Notes: generated by a model from the letters alone, not told the origin. Numbered from the stretch's first letter, positions 31,380 through 43,773 are shown. The stretch: DNA of 64,000 bases from Symsagittifera roscoffensis (GCF_963678635.1 NC_087070.1:35653109-35717108); one strand, 5' to 3'. Program-made: numbers and translations.

Positions 31380-31950
31380 CGCCTGATTGGCTTGTTTCTG
31401 TTCTAGTCTTTCATAAAACTCAGTCTTCTTACTGAGGCTGTCAGCATTCATGTGTTTGTCACGCATCCTGTGCTCGATTATAATGTGGTAGCCGTCTAAC
31501 CCGACTATCCACTGACCAATATAACTCTGGTCCATCGAGTAGGTCATCAACCAGGATAATGCTCTATTGTCCACGCGTAGCTTAAAGGGAGCGCTCCCTA
31601 AATATGCGCGGTAATTTTCCAGGAATGTGACCACTGCAACCATTTCTGCCTTTGGTGCACGATACTTCATTTCAGTGTCACTCAGAACTTTACTGCCATA
31701 TGCAATGGGACGGAAAACTGTTCTCCCAATCCACTTGTGCTCCTGATGTAGTATTGCTGAGATGGCTACTACTGATGCATTTGTGTCAAGAACATACAAG
31801 CCCTTCTCTGTAGGCATGCCTAGCACTGGCGCTTCGCACAGTTCCTGCGTTGTGTTCTCGAAGGCAGCTTGCGCTTCTTCGTTCCATTCGAATTTCTTTC
31901 CTTTGTTGCGCATCAGTTTCTGCATGTGGTACACCTTTTCTGCGTATCCT
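31380..31950 (-). mobile_element. Element A RNase H
   Basis: Motifs LYVLDTNASVVAIS, APKAEMVAVV, LRVDNRALSWL and DKHMNADSLSKK are the D, E, D, D set of Ty3/gypsy RNase H. It removes the RNA strand of the RNA-DNA hybrid. Confidence 0.85.
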
Positions 31951-32950
31951 TTTATGAACTCACGGTAATTTTGGCAAACCCAAGGAAGCTCATGAGTTGT
32001 GTGTCCGTTCTGGAAGCCCTCCATGTCAACACAGCCGCCACTGCTTCCGGGTCCGGCCTTACGCCATGCCTGTCCACCATTCTTCCCAGATACTTGATTG
32101 AATCCCTAAGGATTTCATATTTCGATGGTTTGCATTTCAAGTCTGCTCTTTTCATGCAAACAAAGACCTCATCGATACGATCAATGTGGTCTTCCAAAGT
32201 GGGTGTTGCTATGACCACGTCATCCACGTAACACATCACAAGGTTCCCTTACTTCTTCGTTACTCTGGTCAAAGCCTGAGCCACCAGTCTTTGAAAAGTG
32301 GCCGTGGCGTTGCACAAGCCAAAGGGCATCCTCTTCCATTGGTACAACCCCAATTCACATGCGAATCCAGTCTTTTCTCTGTCCTTCGTCCGCAGAGGGA
32401 CCTGCCAGAAGGCAGAACCCAAGTGCAGTGTGGTGAAGAACTTGGCGTCACCAAGTTTCGAAAGGCTCTCGTCTATTCGCGGTATCGGGTACGCATCTTT
32501 TATTGTCATTGCGTTCAGGTAACGAAGGGTGCAACAGAACCTGAGCTGTCCCCCTTTCTTCTTGGCCATGAATACCCCGCAAGCCGAAGGCAATTTGAGG
32601 AATCTTTCATGTCGTATTCGAGCATAATTTCTATTTCCGTTCCGCATGCTTTCGATTTATCAGGTGTCATTTGCCTTGCGCCTTCCCTATGAGGAATGAC
32701 GCCTTCCTCTAATTCAATTTTGTGTTCGACGAAGTTGCATCAACCGATATCCGCCTTATATTTTGAAAATACGTCCGCGTTCCGATTTAAAACCGCCCTC
32801 AATGATTCAAAATCTCCCTCACCTATTTTCCCTCTCAAGAGTTCTATCTCCGGCAAAACCGGTTTGTCGGATTCTAGTTCATATGAAGAGGGGCGTTCCG
32901 GAAATTTCGAGCAGCTCGACAGGCCGTCAACCGTTTCGGATTTCATTGAA
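31950..32950 (-). mobile_element. Element A reverse transcriptase
   Basis: The order is KKKGGQLRFCCTLRYLNAMT, DAYPIPRIDE, FFTTLHLGSAFWQVPL, MPFGLCNATATFQRL and the catalytic YVDD (about 32220). The pattern is typical of Ty3/gypsy RT. Fossil, broken. Confidence 0.88.
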
Positions 32951-33329
32951 AACAGTTTATTAATAGATTTAAATTCATCAATTCTCTTAAAAAATTTATC
33001 TTCCTCAGCATGATTCGGGCAGCCCGTTTCGTGTTACTGAAAAGCTCAGGCCTAAAATCACCGAGCTTTGACTATTTGGGTTGGGTACCAGACAAACCTG
33101 TTTAATATCACTTAACGAATTTAAATTTCTCATCCTAAAAATTGCTATTACAGCTTGTCGTGGCTGTAGTTTTACCTTTCTATCTAAAAAAAGTGGTACC
33201 TTGTTTTCATCTGTTATTATTCTGTTAATTGGTCTCTTAACATACTTCCGGTCCGGATTCTTAACGCTTATGAGGCCGTTGTTCAAGTCAATCATCACAT
33301 CGAAATTCCGGACAAAACCACGGCCCTAG

Positions 33330-33640
33330 ATGAATTGGTCTGAGTCGTCTGAATTCTCAACCACCAGGAAGCTCATCCAAAGATCGCGTCCTCCCATGGG
33401 AAGGACCGTTTTTGGTGTCCTTCCGGCCACGTAAATTGCTCCGTGAGCGACGGCCGCAAATCTGAGGTTCGTTGGAATTAGAGCTTCCCTCGTGATGCCC
33501 AAGTCTTTATTGGCATCGCGCTTACCTTTGCTCCTGTATCCAGCAGTCCTGTTACTCCAATTTTCTTCCCATTGGTGTCTAGCAGATGTGCAGTCACATC
33601 TGCCTCGTGCCCTATGTGTACTGCATCTTGCTCCATCATG
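33330..33640 (-). mobile_element. Element A retropepsin-type protease
   Basis: LLDTGAKVSAMP (about 33515-33548) is the aspartic protease active-site motif. Upstream is an ADVTAHLLDTNGKKIGV strand pair, as in retropepsins. It matures Gag-Pol. Confidence 0.75.
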
Positions 33641-34419
33641 GCATCACATCATGGCCGATTCTACGGACCTTATTTTTTCCTGACCCAAATAGATCTGCTC
33701 TTTTTGGTCACTATCTGTTGTGACGTAGGTCCTAGTGTAGATACTTATCCCGTCAACGTTCAACATCATTTGATACGGTCCATAGGCTTCCACGTCGCGC
33801 CCGTGGAGTTTCTTTGTTCGAGGGCCACCCGTTGTCAACAACGCTTGCACAGCGCTCGACTCAGTGCGCGGCTCTACCTGTCTCAGATAATCTGCATATA
33901 AATCTAAATGCATCAAAGTGAACTCTGACGGTTCACTTAGGTTCCTGATCACCTGATATCCCGCAACTGAAATTATTGACTGTATTCTGCTTCCTTGTGG
34001 CACCATGCCGAACGTCTGCCCAGAGATCACGTTTAGTTTTGTGCTCAAACTGCTTGGTGCGTTCGTTTCTTCGACTTCTGATGCCTCGAAGGCGTTTAGC
34101 CTTTCCTGAATTTTCTCATTATCTTGTTCGAGCTTCACATTTTATTCGATCTCCTTCGTCAGCAATTCCTGCTGGACTCTGTTTAAAGCATCTCTCGCGG
34201 CTGCCCTATAGTCGATCTTGAAGTCATCTGTCGCCGTCACTGGTTCAGGTTCATGCATTTCTTCGGTTACTGCCTGCATCTTCTTTGTTGCCAGCTCTTG
34301 CGGTTTCTCCTTTCTGCGTGCCTCCGCTTCACTCAACAGGCGAGCCTTGCTGGCTTTCACACCCGACAACGCTTCCTCATGCCTTGGATGCTTGATGTCT
34401 GCCACAGCATCCCAAACTT

Positions 34420-34615
34420 GTGGGCAAGTTGATTTAAAATGACCTTCCAAGTTACAAAAGAAACACCTTGGGCCAAACTTCGCAATTACTCCTCTCATGA
34501 CCTCTGACGCATCTTCATCCTCGAGGCTAAAGCTTATTGCTTTCATACCCTGTTTAAAGGTTGGGCATGCTGACACATGATGGTCCGTCGAACTGCAATT
34601 TGCACAAGAGCGTCT
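34420..34615 (-). mobile_element. Element A nucleocapsid: two CCHC zinc knuckles
   Basis: CANCSSTDHHVSAC and CFFCNLEGHFKSTC each fit C-x2-C-x4-H-x4-C. They are spaced about 45 residues apart and bind the element RNA. Confidence 0.8.
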
Positions 34616-34804
34616 CTTGTCAATATCGTCCCATGGTTTGTACCAGTTGTTACCTTGGTTTGCTGGTCCATTGATAAAATTGCCATAAGTGTTTTTGTAA
34701 TAGCCAGATCTCGATGGAGGCTTCTTTAAAAGATATTATTTTGACTTGAGTCTCAACTCCTCTGGTGTTGGCGCATTGGTTGAAAGTGATGTGTAATGTG
34801 TCGC

Positions 34805-35170
34805 TCAAATCGTTCGAAACTCATCATTGTTTACATCATCGATGAATTTTGAGGCTACTGCCAGGTTCATCATTCTGTTTGACTCATCTGGTTGGCTACG
34901 CCTCCTAAGCATCTCCAAATTGTCTAGAAACCTGTCTATCGTCTCGTCTTCACGTTGCCTCCGTTTCTCGAAGCGCATCATTGCTTGGTGTCCTTGCACC
35001 CCTGAGCCCAGACAATTTAACAAGATATCAAAAATTTTCTCAGCAGTTTCCCGCTGGTAGTACTTTTTGGCCATCACGCAGCTTAGAGCTGTCCCTTCCA
35101 CGTTACTGGTGAGAGCACTGCATTCTTGTCCTTCTATCAAGTACTCCTCTTCAAAAAGCAGTTTCATTAC
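34805..35170 (-). mobile_element. Element A gag capsid region
   Basis: The segment runs from FEEEYLIEGQECSALTSN through REDETIDRFLDNLEMLRRR, the usual helical retrotransposon-gag pattern. B1 has EEENLSKKQECTALTSN at 58600-58860. Confidence 0.75.
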
Positions 35171-35359
35171 CTCTATCTAGGTATCAAAACAGCCATCAGA
35201 TTCATCTTTATAGCATCTTGGTTTCCTAAAAACCCTTCTGGACTTTTTACTGCGTTTATTGGTTCTAGATAACCTCGTTAGGAATGTTTCCATGGACCTG
35301 TTCAGAGGATCAAAGGCTGTGGCCATTGATGTCGCGTACCATGAATGCCCCGTTTGAGC

Positions 35360-36610
35360 ATCATTGCCCCCTGATAGAGGCTCTAGAGTTTCCCTCCTGT
35401 CCGAATCTCTGGGATGACTTCTTCCTTGATTCGTCTGCCCTATTGTCCTCTAAGGCATAGCTGGATGAACTGCCTCTTCCTGTAATGGATACATATGTCC
35501 TTCGTCTATTTGGTTGTTTATTGAAGTTCACTCTCGTCTCCCTGCCGGGTTCTCCTGAGTTTGGTTCCCCATTCTTCAATCCACTCCTGTTTCCTAGTAG
35601 CCCATCCAACCTATCCATGATAGCCTGCGTTCGCCTCTCCATCATCGCGTCTATCTTCGTGTCAAGAGTCCCAAGAGTCTTCTCTTGTTGAGTTCTCAAC
35701 TTCTCCATGCCATCTCTCAACCGTAACTATCTCTGCTCAGCTTCCCTCGTCATTCGCGACAAGTTCTTGGCCAAGTGTTCATCCGTCTACTCCTAAAAGC
35801 GTTTTTCGCTTCTGCTAACTTCTTGTCTGTTGCGGTTGATCTCTTCCCGCAGGCTTTCTCTCTCGAATTGGACTGACCTCTCTAGTTCACTCATTTTTTA
35901 AAGACATCTGTTCATTCTGTTCTCCTATGCTGCCCACTATGTTGATCAAAGCTTCTTCGATTGATGCTCCGTTGTCCACTAATGGCGTCACAAGTGGTGA
36001 TGTCAGCCTATCGGTTCCAGGTAGCTTGGTGCTGGCCGAGACTCGGGTCTTGATTCTTTGCCTCGACGTCTCCTCATGATCAACTTCTGGATCCGCATTT
36101 GGGTTATATAGCCCTGTGTTTCTGTTCTTCCCAGTTCGCATCTCCGAATTCGTCATGGTCACAAAGATTCCTGACTGGCCTTATCCATTGGGTAATCCCT
36201 GACTGGGTGATCTTGTAGTCGCCATGTTTTCAGTAGATTTGTCGAACAGTTCCGATATCTCTTCTTGGTCTAGAGTCCCGGTGGAAGTGACAAAATCTTG
36301 GCCTTGTTCTACAGGAGTAGATTCTGTCGCCAATCCTCTGTTTACACTACCTTGCGATCCATGATTCTTCTGATTCTCATCCATGGCAAGGTCCGGATGG
36401 ACCTCTACTTCTAACATTGCCTTTTGTTCTTCTGAGGACTTTTGACTACTTGTTTCAACCTTTCCGTCTGAAACTTTTTTCCCTTTGTCGGTCCGGTTTC
36501 GTGCGATCCGTTCCCGAAAAGGGTCGATCATTGCCTTTCTTTGTTTCTCTGGTATGAATTTCCTAGAGCTATCACTTAGTTTAGGTATCCTTGACTTGTC
36601 CAGACTCATC
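35360..36610 (-). mobile_element. Element A gag N-terminal low-complexity region
   Basis: The sequence is Ser/Lys/Glu-rich, polar and probably disordered, starting MSLDKSRIPKLSD near 36609. It precedes the capsid region and has weak counterparts in B1 (59160-59860). Confidence 0.5.
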
Positions 36611-39482
36611 TTCGAATTATCACTTCTTATTGCCTATACAATCAATTCGATTGCTAGTGTCTTCTTTGTTTGACCACTGATAATAAAAACACAACACAAT
36701 AAATTCCAAAAGTTCCACCTAAATAGCGACCACGAATACTTGTATGTTGTCACAGTACAACGTATATACAATTCATTCACAATGATCGATTATTGGTTGT
36801 AAAGATATGAGGCTAGCACAGTCTGATAATATCAATTTATATAAAAGATAGTGTGCTGACTACACAATCAAGAACAGATATTATTTATTTAAAACCAAAA
36901 GTGGTGGAAAAAAATATTTTCAATGAAAAACGTATTTTGTTTTCTAGTTTAGTTAGTCGCAATATAACAGTCGAACTAGTTTCTAAAGAAAGAGCTTTCC
37001 CTGTTCGGTGCCGCACCAAACAGACGCAACTTGAAGGCAATAATTTTCTCAAGTGGGCGTCTATTGCACCCTCGAGTCCTGTGTTATCTATTTGCCTTCG
37101 GATTGACCGAGCTAGACCTACTAAAATCCTCAAGGCAATCACTTTTACACCTGTTTTAGCAAATATCCGGTTTTAGACCTGTTTTGTTTTAGTCTGATCT
37201 TTTTAAAACGCAAAATACCAGTGTAATCACTGGTTTCTGGCCTGACACTTAATAACCTAACATTCTTTACTATTTACTTTTCTTTTGTCTACTTAACTTT
37301 TGAGAAAATATAGGACCCTTCCGGATTGGCAAAATTAGGACCCTTCCGGATTGACAAAATTAGGACCCCTCCGGATTGGCAAAATTGGGACCCCTCCAGA
37401 TTAGCAAAACTTGGACTCTTCCGGATTGGCAAATTTGGGACCCTTTCGGATTGGCAAAATTGAACCCCTCCGGATTGGCAAAATTAGGACCCTTCCGGAT
37501 TGGCAAAAATAGGACCCCTCCGGATTGGCAAAACGTGGACGCTTCTGGACTGGCAAAATTGGACCCCTCCGGATTGGCAAAACTTGGACCTTCCGGATTT
37601 GAAAAAATTGGGACCCCTCCAGATTGCCAAAATTGGGACCCTTCCGGAGTGGCAAAATTGGGACCCTTCCGGATTGGGACCCCTCCGGGTTTGTAAAAAT
37701 AGCTTTTCCGGGACTTTTAAAAATCTTAGCCGAGACTTTTCCGGATACGTTCTCCGATGCTATTATGCTATAGGGACTAACTATGAAGAGCGTATTTGCG
37801 TCCCTTGACCCTTCCGGATCGAAGCTAAGCTGCTTATTTGACAGTTCTCCTTAACTGTGAAGGGTCTTATAGCCTAGTTTCGAATCGACTATGGTTTTGT
37901 GGTTTCCTTAGCCCTCCTTTTTTGTCTAGAACAGCGTAAAATTGCCTTATTCAACCGTTACTACCCTCTGGTAGTGGTATAAGGGCTTTCCGAAATTTTT
38001 TTATTACAAAACGTGAAGAATCTACCTTCCTTATCTGGTAATTTTGCTAAAAACAATCTTAAAAAGACTTTACGTTTACTTTTTCGACTATTTGAAGGTT
38101 TTATAAGTAAGCTCACCTAATGTCTGATCTAATGGTACAAGATCAACTGGATCTGTCCAGTAGTTCCAAAGTTATTAACCAAAACGTCTTTTTTCCAATG
38201 TTCAAAATTTTCTCACTTATAGGTTCCGCCTAACTTTTTTCGCAATTCTTGTTTTTATGACCTAAAAATTATTGATCCGAGCTCAAAAGGCCTATAATCT
38301 TCTATTTCAATGCAAAAGACCCAATTTAAAACGTTCCAGTTGAACAAATTTGCTAAAAACAATGCTATTTGAACCCTTCCGGATTGATGAATCCACTAAA
38401 TCAAACACGTTAAGTTCGATTTCACTTTAACCCGAGAGGTTATTAGCAAACGGTTTTTAAAACCTGTCGATTAACTATTGTACGTTGTCCGAACAACAAT
38501 TTTTATTGTCCTAACTCAAAAATTTCAAAAAAATTACTTATTTTGTAGCGTTCGTAATATTGAAAAAAATTCGGTTTTTGTTACCCAATTAGATCCCACC
38601 ACTTCTGAACTAAACTCAACCGGTTCTACCTATTATACTAGTACAATTACAATATAACTTACTAATTTTGTGCTTTTTTCCGTTTCAAAAAATTCGATAT
38701 CTCGAAAATCGCGATTTGTGGGGGGATCAAAATATCGCTATTTTGACCCTAAAAACCGGTCTCTTTACTGTGTTTTCAGTGAAAAACGGTAAAGGAGTAT
38801 TAATATAGGCTGTATAGATACTAGTTACATTATACCCCTCAGGGTTTGTTCAATTTGTTCAACGATACCCAACAGTCGTTTGTTGTTGTCCTTGAGCCCC
38901 TTCGTGTCGCTCCTTGCACTGCTTGCTGGATCAGTCTTCTTCTCTAATCCCGAGACCCTTCCGGAGGAGCGCAATTTAGCATTAACGTGCTCAAATACTC
39001 GAATAACCCTACAATACAAGCACCAGAAACAGGCCACAAGTTCGATCATAACAATCCTGACTGATATAAATGCTTGTAACAGCAATATAACTAAGAACAA
39101 CAATGGGGAGGGTCGCATCACATCTCGTCTGGGGTGATGATTTCTACTGATTTTATACTTTTTACTGTTTTTGGTTTTTCTCGGTTATTTTTTATGTCTT
39201 TTGTTTTTTCTAAGGTACTATACTACTTTTTGTTTGTTTTCCTGTATATCTTTAAGTGTTTTTGGTCACAAACCTCCCAGGGAACGACGGGGCGGCCAAT
39301 CCCCCACCCATCGTGATACGTGAATTTTCGGTCTTAACTAGGTTCAAAAGCTGTTCAGGGGAATCCGGAAGGCTTCCGCGTTCCGAACTGCCCTTCACCC
39401 CGGTGGTTAAGGCTTGTTGTGAGCAACCGCTCGGCGCGGAGTGCTCGTTAACGGTTCTGCCCGTCATGATGTTAAAAAAGAG
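36611..39482 (-). other. Element A leader (2.9 kb non-coding)
   Basis: AT-rich sequence between the primer binding site and gag. It contains the 25-bp minisatellite at 37312-37700, and 'cttccggat' phrases are scattered elsewhere in it (37804, 38376). No long minus-strand frame is seen. Confidence 0.6.
37312..37700. repeat. 25-bp minisatellite in the element A leader
   Basis: About 15 imperfect tandem copies of AGGACCCTTCCGGATTGGCA followed by AAATT. The 25-base period is not a multiple of three and the array lies upstream of gag, so it is not coding. Units differ by 1-5 bases, so the array is not newly expanded. Confidence 0.92.
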
Positions 39483-39500
39483 TAACAACCAGGGGCGCCA
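39483..39500 (-). promoter_or_regulatory. Element A primer binding site
   Basis: Reading inward from the 5' LTR on the minus strand, after a 12-base spacer, is TGGCGCCCCTGGTTGTTA. TGG at the start complements the CCA end of a tRNA. The tRNA is not identified. Confidence 0.65.
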
Positions 39501-39512
39501 TAAAAACATCTA

Positions 39513-40456
39513 TGTAACTTTCGCCCGGAAGTACATATCGACGGAAAATAAAGCTAGGTTCTAAAACGACTGGCTAGCGTCTAAATACAGCTCTACATGC
39601 TCTACTCAGTTCCTCTACATGGTCAAAGCCAGTTTTTTTGGATGTCTTTCTAACATCGGGTCGACAAAAACGTTACTGTTTCCGGCTTCGATCAGAACGC
39701 TCTAATTGACTCAATTACATGCAAAAATAGTGAGCTCATGGTTGGTTCTAAGTATCCCCAGACCACGAGGTCACTCCGAAAAACAGGGCTACTACTAGTT
39801 ATTATATTACTATTGTTTTTGTTCAGTAGATAAAAATCATCATCTCCATCGAAAATGGATCAACCCTTTCCCTCAACTCCTAGCTTCTCATGATCTGAAA
39901 ACGAATTTAGATGCATGTTATTAACTCAATTCAGGACATCTCCAGGAAGCTAAAATTTTATAAAATACAGTTTTGGTTCTCCTCCCGAGACCCCTCCGGA
40001 TTCTGGAATCCGGGAACATAGCGTCCTTATTTCTTTCAGGAAGGCTGGACACGCCGTCCCAACACCCTTCCTTGTTCTCGGGATTCGCGTTGTAACGATT
40101 GTAGCGGCACAATCGTTACAACTCGGAATGGTTGTGGGTCACAACAATCTTCATATTGTTCTTATTTCTCGTCTGACTCTTCTCTGTCTATTTTTAACGT
40201 TGTTCTTGTTGAGAATACTGTTGTTGTTGTGTTTTTGCCGTTTCAGTTGGCGTCAAATTTTGACGTCGTCACGTGTCTTTCTTTCTGAACGAATTTTTAA
40301 AAATTGACATGAAACTCCAAATTAACCCTTCCGTGTTCATCCAAATGAACGATTAAGACCTCTAGATCGTTAAAACCGTTAATCTTCCCACTACGATGTC
40401 ACAATCAAATTTCGAATTCGATTTTGCATTTTCGTATAATCTGGTCGAATGTCACA
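39513..40456 (-). repeat. Element A 5' LTR
   Basis: 944 bp from TGTAAC to GTCACA, aligned along its length with the 3' LTR at 16584-18276 apart from that copy's insertion. It has a shorter GTT run. Confidence 0.92.
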
Positions 40457-40727
40457 GACGGTACGTGCACATGTTTGATAGAGCCGTATCATTGCTATAT
40501 AAATAAATCGGCAACATTTGATGGAGAAATCAAGCCGATTTTAATGCATCCAGAGAATTTTCAATTAAAATCCACCCTCTTCGATTATAGCACAGATAGA
40601 ATTGTCTATGTTGGATGTATTTCTAAGATTTTTGCACCCCCTAAGGCAGAGGATTGCACTCCCCAGAAGTGCAAAACTTATTTTTGTCCTTAAAAAAATG
40701 TATTGTGTCCGAGTATGATTCGTTCGG

Positions 40728-40947
40728 AGTGCGGTCTGTATTAAGGCAACCGCGTATTCATACTCGTCAGTATTTAGACAAATACTGTATGAACCAATCA
40801 GAAACGAGGTAAGACATAAAAAATTCACTATGAATAAAAATTATTTATTATTATCTTCCTTGTCTCGATTCTGATTGGTTAAAACAGTGTTTGTCTAAAT
40901 ACTGACGTGTCTGAATACGCGGATGTCTAAATACTGCAATGTAACCG
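40728..40947. mobile_element. MITE with about 65-bp inverted arms
   Basis: CGCGTATTCATACTCGTCAG with TATTTAGACAAATACTG (40751-40787) is mirrored by the complement of TTTGTCTAAATACTGACGTG with TCTGAATACGCGG (40890-40922); the match extends through ACCAATCAGAA and TTCTGATTGGT. The outer right end is ATGTCTAAATACTGCAATGTAACC. The element splits the RT fragment between its NESVT and LRTKISFALL motifs, which are adjacent in relatives. Confidence 0.75.
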
Positions 40948-41431
40948 ATTCGTTCCCTTTTTCGCTTAGTTTCTCTGCTAGTTTCTGGACGGTTTTTGTA
41001 GAGCCTGGCGTTGCTCCTCCGGTACACGCAAAAATTAGTGGAACAAAGTTGCTGTGTTCCACATCCAGAATTCTTTGTTGGTATTTTAATGTTTTGACAC
41101 TCTCATGATATTTGTAGGCGTCAGATATAGTTTTAGGGCAGGATTTAGTATGGGGGATTAAAAATTTTACATCAAAAAAGGTTCGGCTGAATCGGCTTCC
41201 CCAGATTCCATTTGCCTTGATGTCAAGTCGAGCGTCATCTTCAGTAGTAGTTGTTTTGTGGTAAGAGCTTTCGTCTTCCAACGAATGAAGTTTCGGCTCT
41301 ATTTCAACATCATGCGTACTTCATCCAGGAATGTCGCAAAGGTATCGCGGATTTTTTTTTATTTCTTATGTGAGTGTATCCACCTTAGGGAGATTGTAGA
41401 GAGTGGGTCAGTGTGAACAGTTGTCCGCATT

Positions 41432-41873
41432 TCAGAGAGGATGGTTTCGGGGATAATAAGCACATTTGGGTTAAACTTATGAAATATCAAGTTTTATCAA
41501 AAACCTCCAATCATTAGCAAAGTCTGAAACCGTATTTGAGTTATCAATAAGGCGGCTATGGTAGTAACACAGTTAAGTTTCTACGAGGGGTAACGCGAGA
41601 CAGTAGCGGCATGGTCGGCTAGCTTTGCACCTCTGTACGAGTGAACCGTGGCTCCGACATCTTTGGGGCTGCAGTTTCTAGTACTTGAGGTTCCTATTAC
41701 CAGTTTCCTGCTACACTTGGGTAGCCACTTCGCCTTAAAAGTCGGCACGACTTCCGCTAAACAGTGTGCAAAACAAAAGAAAGAATAGATTGTAAAATGG
41801 ATTGTAGAGAAATGGATTTTAAAATCAAATAAAAAAAAGTAATGAAAGCGATTACAACCTGGTTTTTCACTTT
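41432..41873. repeat. Duplicated repeat, longer copy
   Basis: It shares with 43436-43773 a run from GATGGTTTCGGGGATAATAA to TGGTTTTTCAC, with few differences. An extra block of about 85 bp near 41565-41660 is present only here. It lies within the decayed RT element. Confidence 0.8.
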
Positions 41874-43435
41874 TTGCACGACATTTGGTTTTTGCAGGAG
41901 CTCAATCAAAGGGATTATCCCAATTCCGTAGATAGTCATTGCGAGGGGATCACCTTGCGTAGTGCCTTCGATAGATGTCAAAACCGTGTTATTGACATAT
42001 AAATTTGAGGGGTGTTTATATGAGTTGGCCAGCGCATGATGTAGTGCCGGACAATGGATTTCTACATTTTTAGAGCAAGTTCTCTATTGAGAAAGTTGAA
42101 GGCATTTTCTGCATCAATAAGTAGTATGGCCTCCGTTTTCGGTTTCTCAAACGCGTTTCTCAAGTTTTGCATGGTATATTCGATTCCACACGTCTGGCCT
42201 AAGCAGAGTTGGAAATTTTTTCCGAGATCTTTAAGGTCTGATTTTATACATTGGGTGATTGTTTTGCCATTTATTCTTCTCAGAACCTCGCCTATACCAA
42301 TGGGCCGTACCCCTGGATTTTTTTCCAGAGGTATCAGGCGAGACGTTTTAAACGCCGTTTGGTTTTCATGGGGGAGAACATTACTTGCTATTGTATAGGA
42401 TAGCTTAGAAATTGTTTTGCAGAGCTCAATATATGTCTGGTTGAAGTGAATTAATATCCTTCTCCATTCGGACACATCTAGACATAAGGAACCGTGGCTT
42501 CCGTGCGTTTTCAGGGTTGATTTTCGAACTGTCTTGGCGTTTATATATTCAAAAATAGAGGAATGGTATGGCATTGTGTCATCTTTATTTGAGTTATATA
42601 GTTATTGAAAAGTTCGTCTAGTAGGCCTTGCTTCCATAAAATTATGCGGCGGTCAGAGTATTGGAGGTTGATCCGTTTGTTTCTGATTTAGTTTGGGGGA
42701 GCAGCAGATGTGGGAGAATCTTTGCTGCATTCAATGCGACGTTAGAATTTGGTGTTTCTTCTACTAATGACAACAGCTGCTGGTTCAGTAAATCTATGAA
42801 TTCGAAACCGGGCTTGTTCTTGCTTAGAACTATGAAGCGCGGTTTCCAGTTAACGACATTTTACATATGTCTTTTATCTTAATTTCATGTTCTTGGTGGA
42901 TAAGTTTCCAGGGATGGAAAGGGGCTATAGTGATTGCTGTGGGCGTAGGAATAGATTTTGTTGCTTTGGGCAGTAAATTTGTTTCGGGTCTTGCCAGTGA
43001 TGTAGTGATGGGGGCTGTGCTTGTTGGTCATGTTGGTAGAGTTGGTCCCTTTTGCAAAATTCTCGAGTTTGCAATTATGCAGGAGAACCCATCATAATGA
43101 AATTTGTTGCTCTGTAGCCCGCTACATGAGACATGGATGTACGCTTTGCAAATGACCCACCAAATTTGCAAATATGGCAGTGCGTTTGATCGGCCATAAA
43201 TTGGCAGCAAGGAGGGTAATTTTAGCTGAATAAATACAAGTTAGCTGAGCGAGCAATAAACTGAAAAACTTATTACCATAAAAAAATAAATACCAGCTTT
43301 AAAAATTATATTAGCACTAAAACTAACGTTTAGATTGGGGGAAACAATTCGAAACTTTGAGTGGGAAAATGTATTAATAAGGCAAAACAAAGGTTTATTT
43401 AGAGCACTAAGTTTTCTTCTTATAAAAAGATTATT

Positions 43436-43773
43436 TTCAGAGAAGATGGTTTCGGGGATAATAAGCACATTTGGTTTAAACTTATGAAATATCAAACTTC
43501 ATCAAAAATCTCTAATCATTAGCAAAGTCTGAAACCGTATTTGAGTTATCATTAAGGCGGCTATGGGGCATCTTTGGGGCTGCAGTTTTTAGTCCTTGAG
43601 GTTCCTATTACCAGTTTCCTGCTACACTTGGGTAGCCACTTCGCCCTAAAAGTCGGCACGACTTCCGCTAAATAGTGTGCAAAACAAGAGAAAGAATAAA
43701 CTGTAAAATGGATTGTAGAGAAATGGATTTTAAAATCAAATAACAAAAAAGCGATTACAAACTGGTTTTTCAC
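43436..43773. repeat. Duplicated repeat, shorter copy
   Basis: The partner of 41432-41873, in the same orientation about 2 kb away. Confidence 0.8.

Larger units (their letters stand above)
16584..40456 (-). mobile_element. Fossil element A: giant Ty3/gypsy-type LTR retroelement
   Basis: A 23.9 kb element bounded by two LTRs of about 0.95 kb (one enlarged by a nested insertion). In element order it has a 5' LTR, primer binding site, 2.9 kb leader with a minisatellite, gag, protease, RT, RNase H, a Pro/Gly/Ser-rich hinge, integrase, a short post-integrase ORF region, then a 9-10 kb post-pol region with extra coding sequence and the 3' LTR. The gene order (RNase H before integrase) is that of Ty3/gypsy. 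It is a broken fossil, with about twenty or more interruptions. The two LTRs differ at roughly one base in twenty by eye, so it is of moderate age. The flanks (GCGAC and GACGG) do not give a matching 5-bp target duplication. Confidence 0.9.
40565..43210 (-). mobile_element. Decayed retroelement with an unusual RT
   Basis: In minus-strand order: SRLIPLEKNPGVRPIGIGE and QLCLGQTCGIEY, LLIDAENAFNFLNRE (42062-42574), then EGTTQGDPLAM (about 41940-41975), then a C-terminal part with FFDVKFLIPHTKSCPK, ILDVEHSNFVPLIF (40895-41281) and RTKISFALLGSAILCLRG (40640-40710). This RT type, with KNPGVRPIG and EGTTQGDPLAM, is common in cnidarian and other invertebrate genomes. I do not know an agreed family name; it has no LTRs here. 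The copy is heavily decayed, with stops and frameshifts throughout, and is interrupted by a MITE at 40728-40947 and by the repeat at 41432-41873. Its N-terminal limit is uncertain. Confidence 0.75.

Noticed and set aside
37376-37808. Open frames across the 25-bp minisatellite
   Set aside because: The repeat is open in several frames on both strands simply because the unit lacks stops; it lies in the leader.
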